Positions 17,253 through 26,784 of a stretch of DNA of 64,000 nucleotides are shown here, piece by piece. Source of the DNA: JAXDMK01 sp963765955. Lineage in GTDB: Bacteria; Actinomycetota; Acidimicrobiia; Acidimicrobiales; AC-14. The stretch covers positions 1,302,001 to 1,366,000 of the forward strand of contig CAVXYA010000002.1 in assembly GCA_963765955.1 (NCBI GenBank), given 5' to 3'. Position 1 is the first letter of the stretch; each line of letters starts with the position of its first letter. The notes beneath the pieces are model-generated. The model ran no database searches. It worked only from the letters and a program-made list of their open reading frames with translations, and was not told where the DNA came from. The position numbers were made by a program, and so were the translations under genes.

Positions 17253-18849
17253 TCAGCTGCCGACCTCCACCAATGGGTCCGACGGTGCGGCGGTGCCGGC
17301 CACCGCCGCCTGCTCGCGGCGCCGGCTGAACGCCGCGGCCACTGCCACCGCCGCCACCAGGGCCAGGGCCGCGGCCACGGTGCTGACCACGTTGAACGCC
17401 TCGGTGAAGGCCGTCCCCGCCCGGGCGGCCAGCTCGGCCCCGCCCCGACCCGCCTGGTCGGCGATGAAGGTGGCCGCCCCCACCGACTCGGTGGCCGCCT
17501 CCCGGACCGGCGGCGGAAGGTCGAGGCCGCCCAGGTCGACCGACGACCGGTAGACGGCGCTGGCGATGCTGCCCAGGACGGCGATGCCCAGGGCCCCGCC
17601 CACCTCACGGGTGGTGTCGTTGACGGCCGAGCCCACTCCCGCCTTGGCCGGGGGGACGGCGCTCATGATGCTGCCGGTGGCAGGAGCGGCGGTGAGGCTC
17701 ATGCCCGCCCCGAGCAGGACCATGGCCAGGGCCAGCACCGCGTACGGGGTGGTCGTCGAGACCAGGGCCAGGACGACGAACCCGGCCGAGACCAGCACGA
17801 AGCCGCCCGACATCACCGGACCGGTGCCCAAGTCGCTCGGACAGGGCCGCGCTGCGGGGGGCGATCGCCACCAGCGCCACCGCCAGGGGCAGGGTCGACA
17901 GGCCCGCGCTCAGCGGGGAGTACCCCCGGACGAACTGCAGGTAGAGCGTGAACAGGAAAAAGAGGCCGAACATGATGAAGAAGGCGACGGTGACCACCGC
18001 GCTGCCCACGCTCATGCGCCGGTCCTTGAACAGGTGCAGGGGCAGCATCGGGTGCTTCGTCCGCCGCTCCCAGAGCACGAACCCGGCCAGGCCCACGAAC
18101 GCCACTGCGAACGAGACCAGCACCGTCCCGCTGCTCCAGCCCCGCTCCGGGCCCTCGATGATGGCGAAGACCAGCGCCCCCAGGCCCACGAGGGAGAGCA
18201 CCGCGCCCATGGGGTCGAGGGGGGTCGCTTCCGGGTCCTTGGACGTGGGCGAGAACAGGGCCACCGCCAGCAGGACGAAGGCGACGATCGGCACGTTCAC
18301 GAGGAACGCGGACCCCCACCAGTAGCTCTCCAGCAGGGCACCGGAGACGATGGGGCCGAGCGCCCCGCCGGCCCCGGCGAAGCCGGCCCAGAGGGCGATC
18401 GCCTTGCGCCGCTCCTCGGGGGGGAAGATCGTCGTCAGCAGCGAGAGGGTGGCCGGCATCACGAAGGCGGCCCCGATGCCGGTGATCACCCGGCCGACGA
18501 TGACCTGGCCCGCCCCGGTGCCCAGCCCACCCACGAACGAGCCGGTGGTGAACACGACCAGGCCGAACATCAGGGCCCGCTTCCGTCCGAAGCGGTCGCC
18601 CAGGGCGCCGGCGGGGAGGAGGAGGGCGGCGAACACCAGGGCGTAGGAGTCGACGATCCACTGGAGGGCGCTCGAGCTCGAGCCCAGGTCGCGCTGCAGG
18701 CTGGGGAGGGCGACGTTGAGGCCGGCCACGGACATCACGACCATCACCAGCGACAGGCACATGATCCCCAGCAGGAACCACCGCCGGCGGTAGACCACCG
18801 GATCCTCGTGGAGCGGCCCGGTGGGGGCGGGGACACGCAACTGGGGCAT
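17253..18849 (-). CDS. MFS drug exporter, DHA2-type (one frameshift)
   Basis: Read as one 531-residue, 14-helix major facilitator of the EmrB/QacA type, pumping drugs out with proton import. It begins at the ATG at 18849. Key motifs are LQWIVDSYALVFAALLLPAG, GDRFGRKRALMFG (the A motif) and PATLSLLTTIFPPEERRKAI. The frame changes at about 17827-17831, where the coding strand has TTGGGCACC but TTGGCACC would keep the frame (LSERLGTGPVMSGGFVLV). The last six helices continue in the new frame. The TetR gene downstream is the likely regulator. Confidence 0.82.
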
Positions 18850-18892
18850 CGTCAGACGTCCTTTCGACACGGCGCTGTATCGCTGCGAGACG

Positions 18893-19159
18893 CTACCGTA
18901 TCGGAGGGTCGGCTGTCGACGCGAAGTGGAAGGCGATCCAGTTCGTGCCCTCCTCCACCCTGACAAGTTGGTGGGGCACGTCCGCCGGCAGCAGCACCCA
19001 GTCGCCGGCCGCCAGCTCGACCACCTCGCCTCCGACGTCGAGCACCGCCCCACCGGCCAGGACCGCCACCCACTCGTCGTGGTCCTGGAGGTAGTCCAGC
19101 GGGCCTTCGACCCTGCCGCTGAGGATCTGCTCCACGACCACCCGGCCGTCGACGACCAC
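18893..19159 (-). CDS. Cupin domain protein
   Basis: This is a small single-domain cupin (88 residues from the GTG at 19159) with DHDEWVAVLAGGAVLDVGG and LAAGDWVLLPADVPHQL, the two cupin motifs with histidine and glutamate metal ligands. Codons upstream to about 19227 in the same frame also look like the usual cupin N-terminus but have no good start. A GTG at 19218 would join them if one C were missing from the run at 19199-19204. It lies just downstream of the RmlA-like gene and may be co-transcribed with it. Substrate unknown. Confidence 0.7.
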   Translation of the reverse strand: MVVDGRVVVEQILSGRVEGPLDYLQDHDEWVAVLAGGAVLDVGGEVVELAAGDWVLLPADVPHQLVRVEEGTNWIAFHFASTADPPIR

Positions 19160-19230
19160 CAGCTCCTCGAGCCGCTCCCCCTCGGCCGGTGCGTCCGAGG
19201 GGGGCCGCAGACGGCCACGCTCGACGATGG

Positions 19231-19974
19231 CTAGCCCTTGTTGGCCCCGTGGGCCCGCACGTGGTCGTTGACCTCGTAGTAGGCGTCGATCGACTCGCCG
19301 GCGTCGCCCCAGAACCCGTCGAGGACGTCGTACTCGATGGTGCGCTGGTCGACGTACCAGTTGTTGACGTCGGTGATCTCCAGCTCCCCCCGGCCCGAGG
19401 GCACCAGGTGGGTGATGATCTCGAACACCGACTGGTCGTAGAAGTAGATCCCGGTGACGGCGTAGTCGCTGGCCGGGACGTCGGGCTTCTCCACGATGCG
19501 CACCACCCGCCCGTCGCCGTCGAGCTCGGGGACGCCCAGGTGGCTGAGGTGGGCGGGGTCCTCCATCCGGGACAGCAGGATGCGGGCCCCCCGCTCCTGG
19601 CGCCGGAAGTTCTCGACCGCAGGACGGATGGACCGACCCACGATGTTGTCGGCCAGCATGACCACCACCCGGTCGCCGTCGACGAAGCGCTCGGCCAGCG
19701 ACAGGGCCTCGGCGATGCCGCCGGCCCGCTCCTGGTAGGCGTACGACAGCCGGTCGATGCCCCACTCGTTGCCGCTGCCGAGGAGCCGGAGGAACTCGCC
19801 GGCGTGGGTGCCGCCCGTGACCATCATGATCTCGTCGACCCCGGCCGTCACCAGCGCCTCGATGGCGTAGGTGACCATCGGCCGGTCGTAGATCGGCAGG
19901 AGGTGCTTGTTGGTGATGCGGGTGAGGGGGTGGAGCCGGGTTCCTGTCCCCCCGGCGAGGATCACGCCTTTCAC
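19231..19974 (-). CDS. rmlA: Glucose-1-phosphate thymidylyltransferase-like nucleotidyltransferase
   Basis: This 247-residue protein has the sugar-nucleotidyltransferase signature GGTGTRLHPLT at residues 8-18, then KHLLPIYDRPM, VVVMLADNI (metal aspartate) and RIVEKPDVP (VEKP). It would make dTDP-glucose (or a related NDP-sugar) from glucose-1-phosphate and dTTP, the entry to dTDP-rhamnose and other deoxysugars. It is shorter than the roughly 290-residue classical RmlA, as in the short RmlA-like subgroup. No rmlBCD neighbours are present. The symbol is assigned by family, so other nucleotide specificity is possible. Confidence 0.8.
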   Translation of the reverse strand: MKGVILAGGTGTRLHPLTRITNKHLLPIYDRPMVTYAIEALVTAGVDEIMMVTGGTHAGEFLRLLGSGNEWGIDRLSYAYQERAGGIAEALSLAERFVDGDRVVVMLADNIVGRSIRPAVENFRRQERGARILLSRMEDPAHLSHLGVPELDGDGRVVRIVEKPDVPASDYAVTGIYFYDQSVFEIITHLVPSGRGELEITDVNNWYVDQRTIEYDVLDGFWGDAGESIDAYYEVNDHVRAHGANKG

Positions 19975-20053
19975 GGAAGGCGCGACGTTAGCCGCCGGGC
20001 GTGGCCGGCGACGGTCCCGGATGGCCGTCGGGCGGCGCCGCTAGTCTCCTGGG

Positions 20054-20488
20054 ATGGACCTGCCGCCCCCGGTGCAGGACCCCGCCCCCCCGGACGAGGC
20101 CGACGAGCCGACCGACCGGTTGGCGGCCGTGGAAGCCGAGCTGATCGCCCTGGGGGCCCGGTTGGAGCAGCTGGAGGCCTCCCTGCAGCAGGCGGTGCGG
20201 GAGGAGACCCGGCGGGCGTCGAACGAGATCCGCCACACGGTCAGCGAGCTCGGGCGGCGGCTGGCGCTCGATCTCCCCCAGTTCCTCGACCGCCACCGCC
20301 AGCTCATCGTGGGCGAGCTGAAGGGCCCGGGCCCCGCCGCCACATCACCTGCGGCCTCCGCGACCGACGCGGTGGGCGACGGCACCGCGGCCACCACCGG
20401 CGCCCAGGCGTCAGACTCGGGCGCAGACGACGACTCCTCCGACGAGGCCGCCCGGCGCCGAAAGCGCCGGCGCCGGAAGGAAGGCTGA
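20054..20488 (+). CDS. Hypothetical coiled-coil protein
   Basis: This 144-residue protein has a helical, heptad-like region (about residues 20-75, with LAAVEAELIALGARLEQLEASL) and an Ala/Gly/Asp-rich tail ending in a strongly basic stretch (RRRKRRRRK). No known domain is recognised. It is immediately followed by the first GT4 gene (4-base gap), so it is likely in the glycan operon; it could be an adaptor or membrane-associated scaffold. Confidence 0.6.
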   Translation: MDLPPPVQDPAPPDEADEPTDRLAAVEAELIALGARLEQLEASLQQAVREETRRASNEIRHTVSELGRRLALDLPQFLDRHRQLIVGELKGPGPAATSPAASATDAVGDGTAATTGAQASDSGADDDSSDEAARRRKRRRRKEG

Positions 20489-20492
20489 GCGG

Positions 20493-21598
20493 GTGCGCAT
20501 CGGCTTCGACGGCACCCCCCTGCTCGGGCGCAAGACCGGGCGTGGGCTGGTACACCCACGAGCTGATCGACGCGGTCGCCCTGCTCGCTCCGGAGGACGA
20601 GATGATCGTCTTCCCCATCTCCTGGCGAACCGCCCGCTACCTCAACCTCGATCCGCCCCACCGGCCCAACGTGGGCGTGGAGCGCAAGCTGGCCCCGGCC
20701 CGGCCACTGTGGGCCATGTGGGACCGGGTCCCGTTCCCGCCCGTCGAGTGGCTGGTCAACTGCGACGTGTTCCACGCCACCAACTTCATCGCCCCTCCGT
20801 CCCGCAAGGTGCCGGTGGTGGTCACCGTGCACGACATCGGCTTCGTCCACCACCCGGCCGACGTCTCCCCTGGGCGTGCGGCGCATGGCCCGGCTCCTGC
20901 CCCAGATCCTGTCCCGGGCGGCGGCGGTGGTGACCGTGTCCGAGTTCACCCGCACCGAGCTTCTCGACTGGCAGCCCCACCTGGCCGACAAGATCACCGT
21001 GATCCCCAATGGGAGCCACAGCCGGTTGGACGCGGTCAACAACGGCGAACCCGCGTCGGGCTCGCCCTACGCCCTCATGCTCGGCACCCTCGAGCCCCGC
21101 AAGAACCTGCCCCTGGCCCTCGACGCCCTCAGCATCCTGCGCTCACGGGGCGTCGACCTGCGGCTGGTGCTGGCCGGCGGGCGCAGCAACCTCATCGACC
21201 TGCCCTCCATGCTGAGCGAGCGGGGCCTGGGCAGCCCCGAGGTGGTGTGCACCGGCTACATCGACGACAACCGGGTGGCGTCGCTGATGGCCGGGGCCCG
21301 CATGCTGGTCTTCCCCTCGCTCTACGAGGGCTTCGGGATGCCGCTGCTGGAGGCCATGCAGTCGGGCGTGCCGGTCGTGGCCGCCCGGGCCGGGGCCTCC
21401 CCGGAGACGGTGGGCGACGCCGGCCTGCTGGTGGAGCCGGGCGACGCCGAGGGCTTCGCCGACGCCATGGCCCAGCTCGTGTTCGACGACGAGCTGCGGG
21501 CCACGCTCATCAAGGCGGGGCGGGCCCGAGCGTCCGAGTTCACCTGGGAGCGGGCCGCGGCCGCCTGCCTGCGCCTGTACCGACAGGTGGCCGCCTGA
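20493..21598 (+). CDS. GT4 family glycosyltransferase (two frameshifts)
   Basis: Read as one 367-residue GT-B fold enzyme transferring a sugar from an NDP-sugar. It begins at GTG 20493 with the MRIGFDGTPLLG-type N-terminus, then VTVHDIGF and a C-terminal domain with LGTLEPRKNLPLALDALSIL and LVFPSLYEGFGMPLLEAMQSG (nucleotide-sugar binding E-x7-E). Extra Gs at 20538-20540 (ACCGGGCGTGG) and 20872-20874 (CTGGGCGTGC) shift the frame; removing one from each restores a continuous protein. It is the first of three tandem GT4 genes. Confidence 0.8.
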
Positions 21599-21604
21599 CG
21601 GCGG

Positions 21605-22735
21605 ATGGGGCGCCGCTGCGGGTCGTCGTGGTGGCCGACCAGCTTCGCCGTCAGGTGCCCGGGGGCATCGGCACCTACGTCCGGGGACTCGTCGGAGGGC
21701 TGCGGACGGCGGGCCCGGAGCGGGTTGACGTCACCCTGTGGACGAGCCGGGCCCCGAGTCGTCGTAATCGTCGGGGCCCGACCCGCTCGCCGCCCTCGGG
21801 CGGGTGGTGGCCTCGAACCTGCCCGGGCCGCTTCTCACCCGGGCCTGGGACCGGGGCCGGTGCCCGCCCCCGCCGGGGGCCGACGTCGTGCACGCCACGT
21901 CGCTGGCCGTCCCCCCGTCGGGACCGGCGCCCATGACGGTGATGGTGCACGACCTGGCCTGGCGCCACGAGCCCGACGCCTACCCCCGCCGGGGCCGGGA
22001 GTGGCACGAGGCGGCCCTGGGTCGGGCCCGGGAACGGGCCGCCCTCCTCCTGGCCCCGTCGGCCGCCACCGCCGACGACCTGGTCGCGGCGGGCGTGCCC
22101 GAGGACCGGGTGGCGGTGGTGGAGGAGGGCTGCGACCACCTGGCCGAGCCCGACCACGAGGCGGCGGCGGCGCTGCTGGCGGGCCTGGGCGTGGCGACCG
22201 ACGGCGACGGCGACGGCGCACCGGCGGCTTCCTGCTCACCGTGTCCACCCTCGAGCCCCGCAAGAACCTGCCCCGCCTGCTCGACGCCCACGCCCTGGCC
22301 CTGCCCCGGCTGCCCGAGCCGTGGCCCCTGGTCGTGGTCGGGCCGGCGGGCTGGGGCCCGGCCCTGCCCCCCCGTCCGTCGGTGCTGCTGGCCGGGGAGG
22401 TGACCCCTGGTGTGCTGTCCGCCCTCTACGCCTCCGCCCGCCTGGTGGCGTTCGTCCCCCGCCGGGAGGGCTGGGGCCTGCCGGCGGTGGAGGCCATGGC
22501 CTGCGGGACGCCGGTGGTGGCCACCCCGATGCCAAGCACGGGGGGCGCCGCCTTCGAGGTCCCCCCCGACGACGTGGAGGCCATCGCCGACGGGCTGGTG
22601 GCGGTGGCGGGCGACGAGGCTGTCCGGGCCCGGCTCGTCGAGGCCGGGCTGCGCCGGGCCGCGGAACTCACCTGGGAGCGGGCCGCCGCCCGCCACCTGG
22701 AGCTGTGGCGGGAGGTGGTCGCCCGGTGCGGGTGA
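21605..22735 (+). CDS. GT4 family glycosyltransferase (two or three frameshifts)
   Basis: This second tandem GT4 gene shares the layout of its neighbours: LRVVVVADQLRRQVPGGIGTY, VMVHDLAWRHEP, LTVSTLEPRKNLPRLLDAH, then LVAFVPRREGWGLPAVEAMACG. Continuous reading needs frame changes near 21760-21785 and 22205-22220, each consistent with one base missing. The 5' end is also doubtful: an ATG at 21605 is out of frame with the first fold residues, and an in-frame GTG lies at 21628. The stop overlaps the third GT4 start by 10 bases. Confidence 0.68.
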   Translation: MGRRCGSSWWPTSFAVRCPGASAPTSGDSSEGCGRRARSGLTSPCGRAGPRVVVIVGARPARRPRAGGGLEPARAASHPGLGPGPVPAPAGGRRRARHVAGRPPVGTGAHDGDGARPGLAPRARRLPPPGPGVARGGPGSGPGTGRPPPGPVGRHRRRPGRGGRARGPGGGGGGGLRPPGRARPRGGGGAAGGPGRGDRRRRRRRTGGFLLTVSTLEPRKNLPRLLDAHALALPRLPEPWPLVVVGPAGWGPALPPRPSVLLAGEVTPGVLSALYASARLVAFVPRREGWGLPAVEAMACGTPVVATPMPSTGGAAFEVPPDDVEAIADGLVAVAGDEAVRARLVEAGLRRAAELTWERAAARHLELWREVVARCG

Positions 22736-23865
22736 GCCTCGACGCCACCGCCGTCCCGGCCAAGCCGGGGGGCGCCGGCCGCTACGTGCTCAGCCTGGCC
22801 GGGGAGCTGACCGGCCCGGTGGGAGCGGGTGACGGCGTCGAGGTCACCGTCGTGTGCCGGCAGGGCGACCGGTCGCGGTGGGAGGCCCAGGCCGGCGCGG
22901 GGCGGGTGGTCGACGTGGCGCCCACCCGGCGCCCCCTCCGTCTGGCCTGGGAGCAGACCGCCCTGCCCCGGCTCCTCAACCGCATGCCGATCGACGTCCA
23001 CCACGGTCCGCACTACACGATGCCCCTGGCCGCCCGGGGCCCGAGCGTGGTCACCGTGCACGACCTCTCCTTCTTCTCCCATCCGGAGTGGCACCAGCCG
23101 GCCAAGGTCGCTTTCTTCCGGGGCGCCATCCGGGTGGCGGCCGCCCGGGCGGCCGCCATCGTCGCCGTCAGCCAGGCCACCGCCGACCGCCTGGACGCCC
23201 GGGCCCGGCCCCGGGGCCACGTCCACGTCATCCCCCACGGCGTCGACCACGCCCGCTTCCGCCCCGCCGCCGGCCCCGAGGAAGAGGCGGCCGACGTCGA
23301 GGCCCGCCAGCGGTTGGGGGTCGAAGCGGACCGGCCCTACGTGGCCTTCGTCGGCACCCTCGAGCCCCGTAAGGACGTGCCCACGCTGGTGCGGGCCTTC
23401 GACCTCATCGCCGGCGGTCACCCCGACACCGTCCTCGTGCTCGCCGGCCAGCGGGGATGGGGCGTCGACGCGGTGGAGGCGGCCGTCGTGATCGCCCGGG
23501 CCCGCGACCGCATCCGGCTGACGGGTTACGTGAGCGAGGACGAGAACGTCGCCCTCCTCCGGGGAGCGGCGGTGGTGGTCTACCCCTCACTCGAGGAGGG
23601 GTTCGGGCTCCCCGCCCTCGAGACCATGGCCTGCGGTACCCCCTTGGTGACGACGTCGGGCTCGGCCATGGAAGAGGTGGTGGGCGCAGCCGGCCTGCTG
23701 GTGGCGCCGGGCGACGCCGTGGGCCTGGCCGAGGCCATCGAGGCGACCCTCGCCGGCGGGGCCGACGTGGAGCGCCGTCGGCTCCTGGGCCTCGATGTGG
23801 CCGCCCGCCACCGCTGGGCGACCGCGGCCCGGGCCCACGTGGAGGTCTACCGGTCCGTCGTCTGA
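22726..23865 (+). CDS. GT4 family glycosyltransferase
   Basis: This intact 379-residue GT-B glycosyltransferase starts at GTG 22726. Its N-terminal domain carries VSLDATAVPAKPGGAGRYV and VVTVHDLSFFSHPEW; its C-terminal domain carries FVGTLEPRKDVPTLVRAF, LTGYVSEDENVALLRGA and PSLEEGFGLPALETMACG, the donor-binding E-x7-E motif. It is the last of the three tandem GT4 genes and probably adds the third sugar of the same repeat unit. The mannosyltransferase-like character of the motifs is suggestive only. Confidence 0.9.
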   Translation: MRVSLDATAVPAKPGGAGRYVLSLAGELTGPVGAGDGVEVTVVCRQGDRSRWEAQAGAGRVVDVAPTRRPLRLAWEQTALPRLLNRMPIDVHHGPHYTMPLAARGPSVVTVHDLSFFSHPEWHQPAKVAFFRGAIRVAAARAAAIVAVSQATADRLDARARPRGHVHVIPHGVDHARFRPAAGPEEEAADVEARQRLGVEADRPYVAFVGTLEPRKDVPTLVRAFDLIAGGHPDTVLVLAGQRGWGVDAVEAAVVIARARDRIRLTGYVSEDENVALLRGAAVVVYPSLEEGFGLPALETMACGTPLVTTSGSAMEEVVGAAGLLVAPGDAVGLAEAIEATLAGGADVERRRLLGLDVAARHRWATAARAHVEVYRSVV

Positions 23866-23880
23866 GGCTCCGGCCTCTCG

Positions 23881-24696
23881 CTACCGGCTGCGGAGCTTGC
23901 TCATGAGGCGCAACAGCTCGAGGTAGAGCCACACCAGGGTGACCATCAGCCCGAAGGCGCCGTACCACTCCATGTACTTGGGTGCGCCGCGGTTGGCGCC
24001 CTGCTCGATGAAGTCGAAGTCGAGCACCAGGTTGAGTGACGCGATCACCACCACCACCAGGCTGAAGAGGATGCCCATCGGGCCGGTGTCGTGGATGAAG
24101 GGGAAGTTGGCGCCGAACAGCCGGGCCACCAGGCTCACCAGGTAGACCAGCATCACCGCGCCGGTGGCGACCACGATGCCCATCCGCAACTTGTCGGTGA
24201 CCTTGATCACCCGGGTCGCGTAGAGCACGAGCATGATGGCGAAGACCCCGAGGGTGAGCCCCACGGCCTGGACCACGATCCCGTCGAACTGCAGGTTGTA
24301 GAGGTGGGAGATGGCGCCCAGCAGGAGCCCTTCCACCAGGGCGTAGACAGGGGCGGTGAAGCGGGCCAGCTTGGGCTTGAAGATGGTGAGGATGGCGATC
24401 CCGAGCCCCACCAGCATCACCGGCAGGAGCCACCCGGGAAGGCGGACGCCCTCGGGCGAGGGGTCGACCTGGGCCCAACCCACGAATCCCGCGGCCAGCA
24501 GCAGCACCAAGAGGACGGCGGAGGCGGCGACGGTGCCGCCGACGGTCATGGTCTCGTAGGACTGCGGTGGGGTCCACGGGGAGACCTGGTCGTCGACCGG
24601 CGGCCGGGTCATCCGGCCGCCCGCGCCGGCAGCCCGGGCCTCCTCGATCTGACGGTTGAAGACCTTGTCGTTCAGGGCCGGGTTGGTCGAGCGCAT
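23881..24696 (-). CDS. Bax inhibitor-1/YccA family membrane protein
   Basis: This 271-residue protein with about seven membrane helices matches the Bax1-I family (YccA/YbhL): an N-terminal charged leader then helices with TAPVYALVEGLLLGAISH, ATRVIKVTDKLRMGIV and GPMGILFSLVVVVIASLNLVLDFDFIEQG. Bacterial members are implicated in membrane-protein quality control (FtsH interaction) or calcium leak. The ATG at 24696 was chosen since the conserved leader SNPALNDKVF-type motif begins a few residues later. Convergent with the third GT4 gene. Confidence 0.9.
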   Translation of the reverse strand: MRSTNPALNDKVFNRQIEEARAAGAGGRMTRPPVDDQVSPWTPPQSYETMTVGGTVAASAVLLVLLLAAGFVGWAQVDPSPEGVRLPGWLLPVMLVGLGIAILTIFKPKLARFTAPVYALVEGLLLGAISHLYNLQFDGIVVQAVGLTLGVFAIMLVLYATRVIKVTDKLRMGIVVATGAVMLVYLVSLVARLFGANFPFIHDTGPMGILFSLVVVVIASLNLVLDFDFIEQGANRGAPKYMEWYGAFGLMVTLVWLYLELLRLMSKLRSR

Positions 24697-24749
24697 GACC
24701 GTCAGAGTACCGCCGCCGGGACCGATATGACCGCCGCGTGCGGCGCCTG

Positions 24750-25031
24750 TCAGGGGCCCACCCGGCGCTCCCGGCGCCAGGCGGCGATGAGCTGCTCCCG
24801 CCACACGAGGACGGCGACGAGGGAGATCGTCCCCGCCCCTACCGCGCTGAGCACCAGGGGCTCGCTGCCGCCGACCAGGCCGACCACGAGGAGCACCGTC
24901 CCGATGACGCCGAAGACGACCGAGGTGACCAGTGCCGGCGGCGAACGGCGGCGTCCACCGAGGTCGTCGCCGGGCGGGGTCGCGGGCCGGTCGTCTGGCG
25001 GCCCGGGACGCTGACCGTTGCCGTCGTCCAC
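24750..25031 (-). CDS. Small two-helix membrane protein
   Basis: This 93-residue protein (GTG at 25031) has a polar Pro/Asp/Arg-rich N-terminus and two hydrophobic helices (VVFGVIGTVLLVVGLVGG and LVLSAVGAGTISLVAVLVW) ending in a basic tail. No family is recognised. It lies between the Bax1-I gene and the divergent ABC-transporter operon. Confidence 0.5.
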   Translation of the reverse strand: MDDGNGQRPGPPDDRPATPPGDDLGGRRRSPPALVTSVVFGVIGTVLLVVGLVGGSEPLVLSAVGAGTISLVAVLVWREQLIAAWRRERRVGP

Positions 25032-25120
25032 CAGTGGATAGTCGCAGAACGTGCGGCCCGACGTCGACCGCACCCGGCGGGCGGTAGGTTCCGCGGGTGG
25101 CCGAGCCGGGAGCGGACCCG

Positions 25121-26784
25121 ATGAGCACACCGGGGCCCGATTCGCCCGCTCGCCCGCCGGTGCTGGCCGTGCGCGACCTTTCCGTCGCCTACGGCGGCGC
25201 CCCCGCCCTGCAGGGCGTGACGATCGAGGTGGCGTCGGGGTCGGTGGTCGCGGTGGTGGGGGCCAACGGGGCGGGCAAGACCACCCTGCTGCGGGCCGTC
25301 TCGGGGCTCCTCGGCTTCCACCGGGGGACGATCGTGGGCGGCTCTGTCGAGCTCGACGGCGGGGTACTGGGGACCTCGACCAAGGCTTGGGACGCGGCGG
25401 CGGCGGGCATGGTGCGCCGGGGCGTCGCCCACGTGATGGAGGGGGGCCGGGTGTTCCCCGGGCTCACCGTCGACGAGAACCTGCAGGTCGGGGCCCTGAC
25501 CCGCCGCAACCGGGACCGGGAGGCGATGGCCGAGATCCGGGCGCGCGTGCTCTCGCTGTTCCCGGCGCTCGTCCCCCTGCGGCGCACCCCGGCCGGGCGC
25601 CTGTCGGGGGGCGAGCGCCAGATGGTGGCGATCGGTCGGGCCCTCATGAGCTCCCCCGGCTGCTGTTGCTGGACGAGCCGTTCCTCGGCCTGGCGCCCAC
25701 CCTGGTGGTGCAGGTCCAGGAGTTCCTGCGTGGCATCAACGCCGCCGGCACGACCGTCGTGCTCGCCGAACAGAGCGCCGACGCCGCCCTCGCCGTGGCC
25801 CACCGGGCCTACGTGCTGGCCGACGGCACCGTGGCCGCATCGGGGCTGGCCCGAGACCTGGTCGGCCGCGACATGGGCCGCCTCTACCTCCCGAGATCCG
25901 GAAGTGCGGTGGCCGATGTGGCGCCCGCCCCGGCCATCCCTTCCCGGACGGCTGCGCCTGGGGGGTTGCCGACACCCGACGGGCGCCTGCTCGAACTGTC
26001 CGACGTCAGCCTCCGCTTCGGCTCGGTCACCGCCCTCGACGGACTGACGATGGGGGTGGCCGAGGCCGAGATCGTCGCCGTGGTCGGGCCCAACGGGGCG
26101 GGCAAGACCTCGGTGCTCAACTGCGTGAACCAGCTCTACCGGCCGAGCGGGGGCAGCATCCGCCTGGCCGGCACCGACCTGGTGGGCCGGCGGCCGTGGG
26201 AGGTCGCCCGCCTCGGCGTCGCCCGCAGCTTCCAGCGCCCCGCCCTGCTGGCCGACCTCGACGTGGTCGACAACCTCCTGGTGGGCCGCCACCGGCTCAT
26301 GTCCAACAGGCTCGCCTCCAACGCCCTCCGGCTGGGGCGGTCCCGCCGGGAGGAGGCCGGGCACCGGCGGCGGTGCCACGAGATCGTCGACCTGCTCGAG
26401 CTGGGCCCGTACCGGACCCGGCTGGCGGGCGAGCTCCCCTTCGGGATCCAGAAGGTGGTCGAGCTCGGCCGGGCCCTGGCCATGGAGGCCCGGCTGATCC
26501 TGCTCGACGAGCCGTCGGCCGGGATGAGCGCGGAGGAGACCGACCACCTGGCCCGGTGCATCCTCGGCCTGCGGGCCGACCGGGGCATGGCCGTGCTCCT
26601 GGTCGAGCACCGGGTCGGCCTGGTGGGCCGGCTGGCCGATCGCGTCGTCGTCCTCGACTCGGGCCGGCTGGTGGCCGACGGCCCCCCGGCCGCCGTGCTC
26701 AACGACCCCGTGGTGGCCCGGGTCTACCTCGGCCGAAGCCCTGAATCCGGCGCCGGCACCCGTCCCGAGACCGCCGTCCGGTGA
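25121..26784 (+). CDS. Fused LivF-LivG ABC transporter ATPases (one frameshift)
   Basis: Read as one 554-residue protein holding two ATP-binding domains that would power uptake through LivH/LivM. Domain 1 (LivF-like, residues about 10-260) has GANGAGKTT (Walker A), RLSGGERQ (signature) and LLLLDEPFLGLAP (Walker B). Domain 2 (LivG-like, about 285-554) has GPNGAGKTS, a divergent signature (ELPFGIQKVVELG) and LILLDEPSAGM. Between signature and Walker B of domain 1 the frame changes: CTCCCCCGGCTG at 25652-25661 has five Cs where six keep frame. Start at ATG 25121; GTG 25097 is an alternative. Confidence 0.82.
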
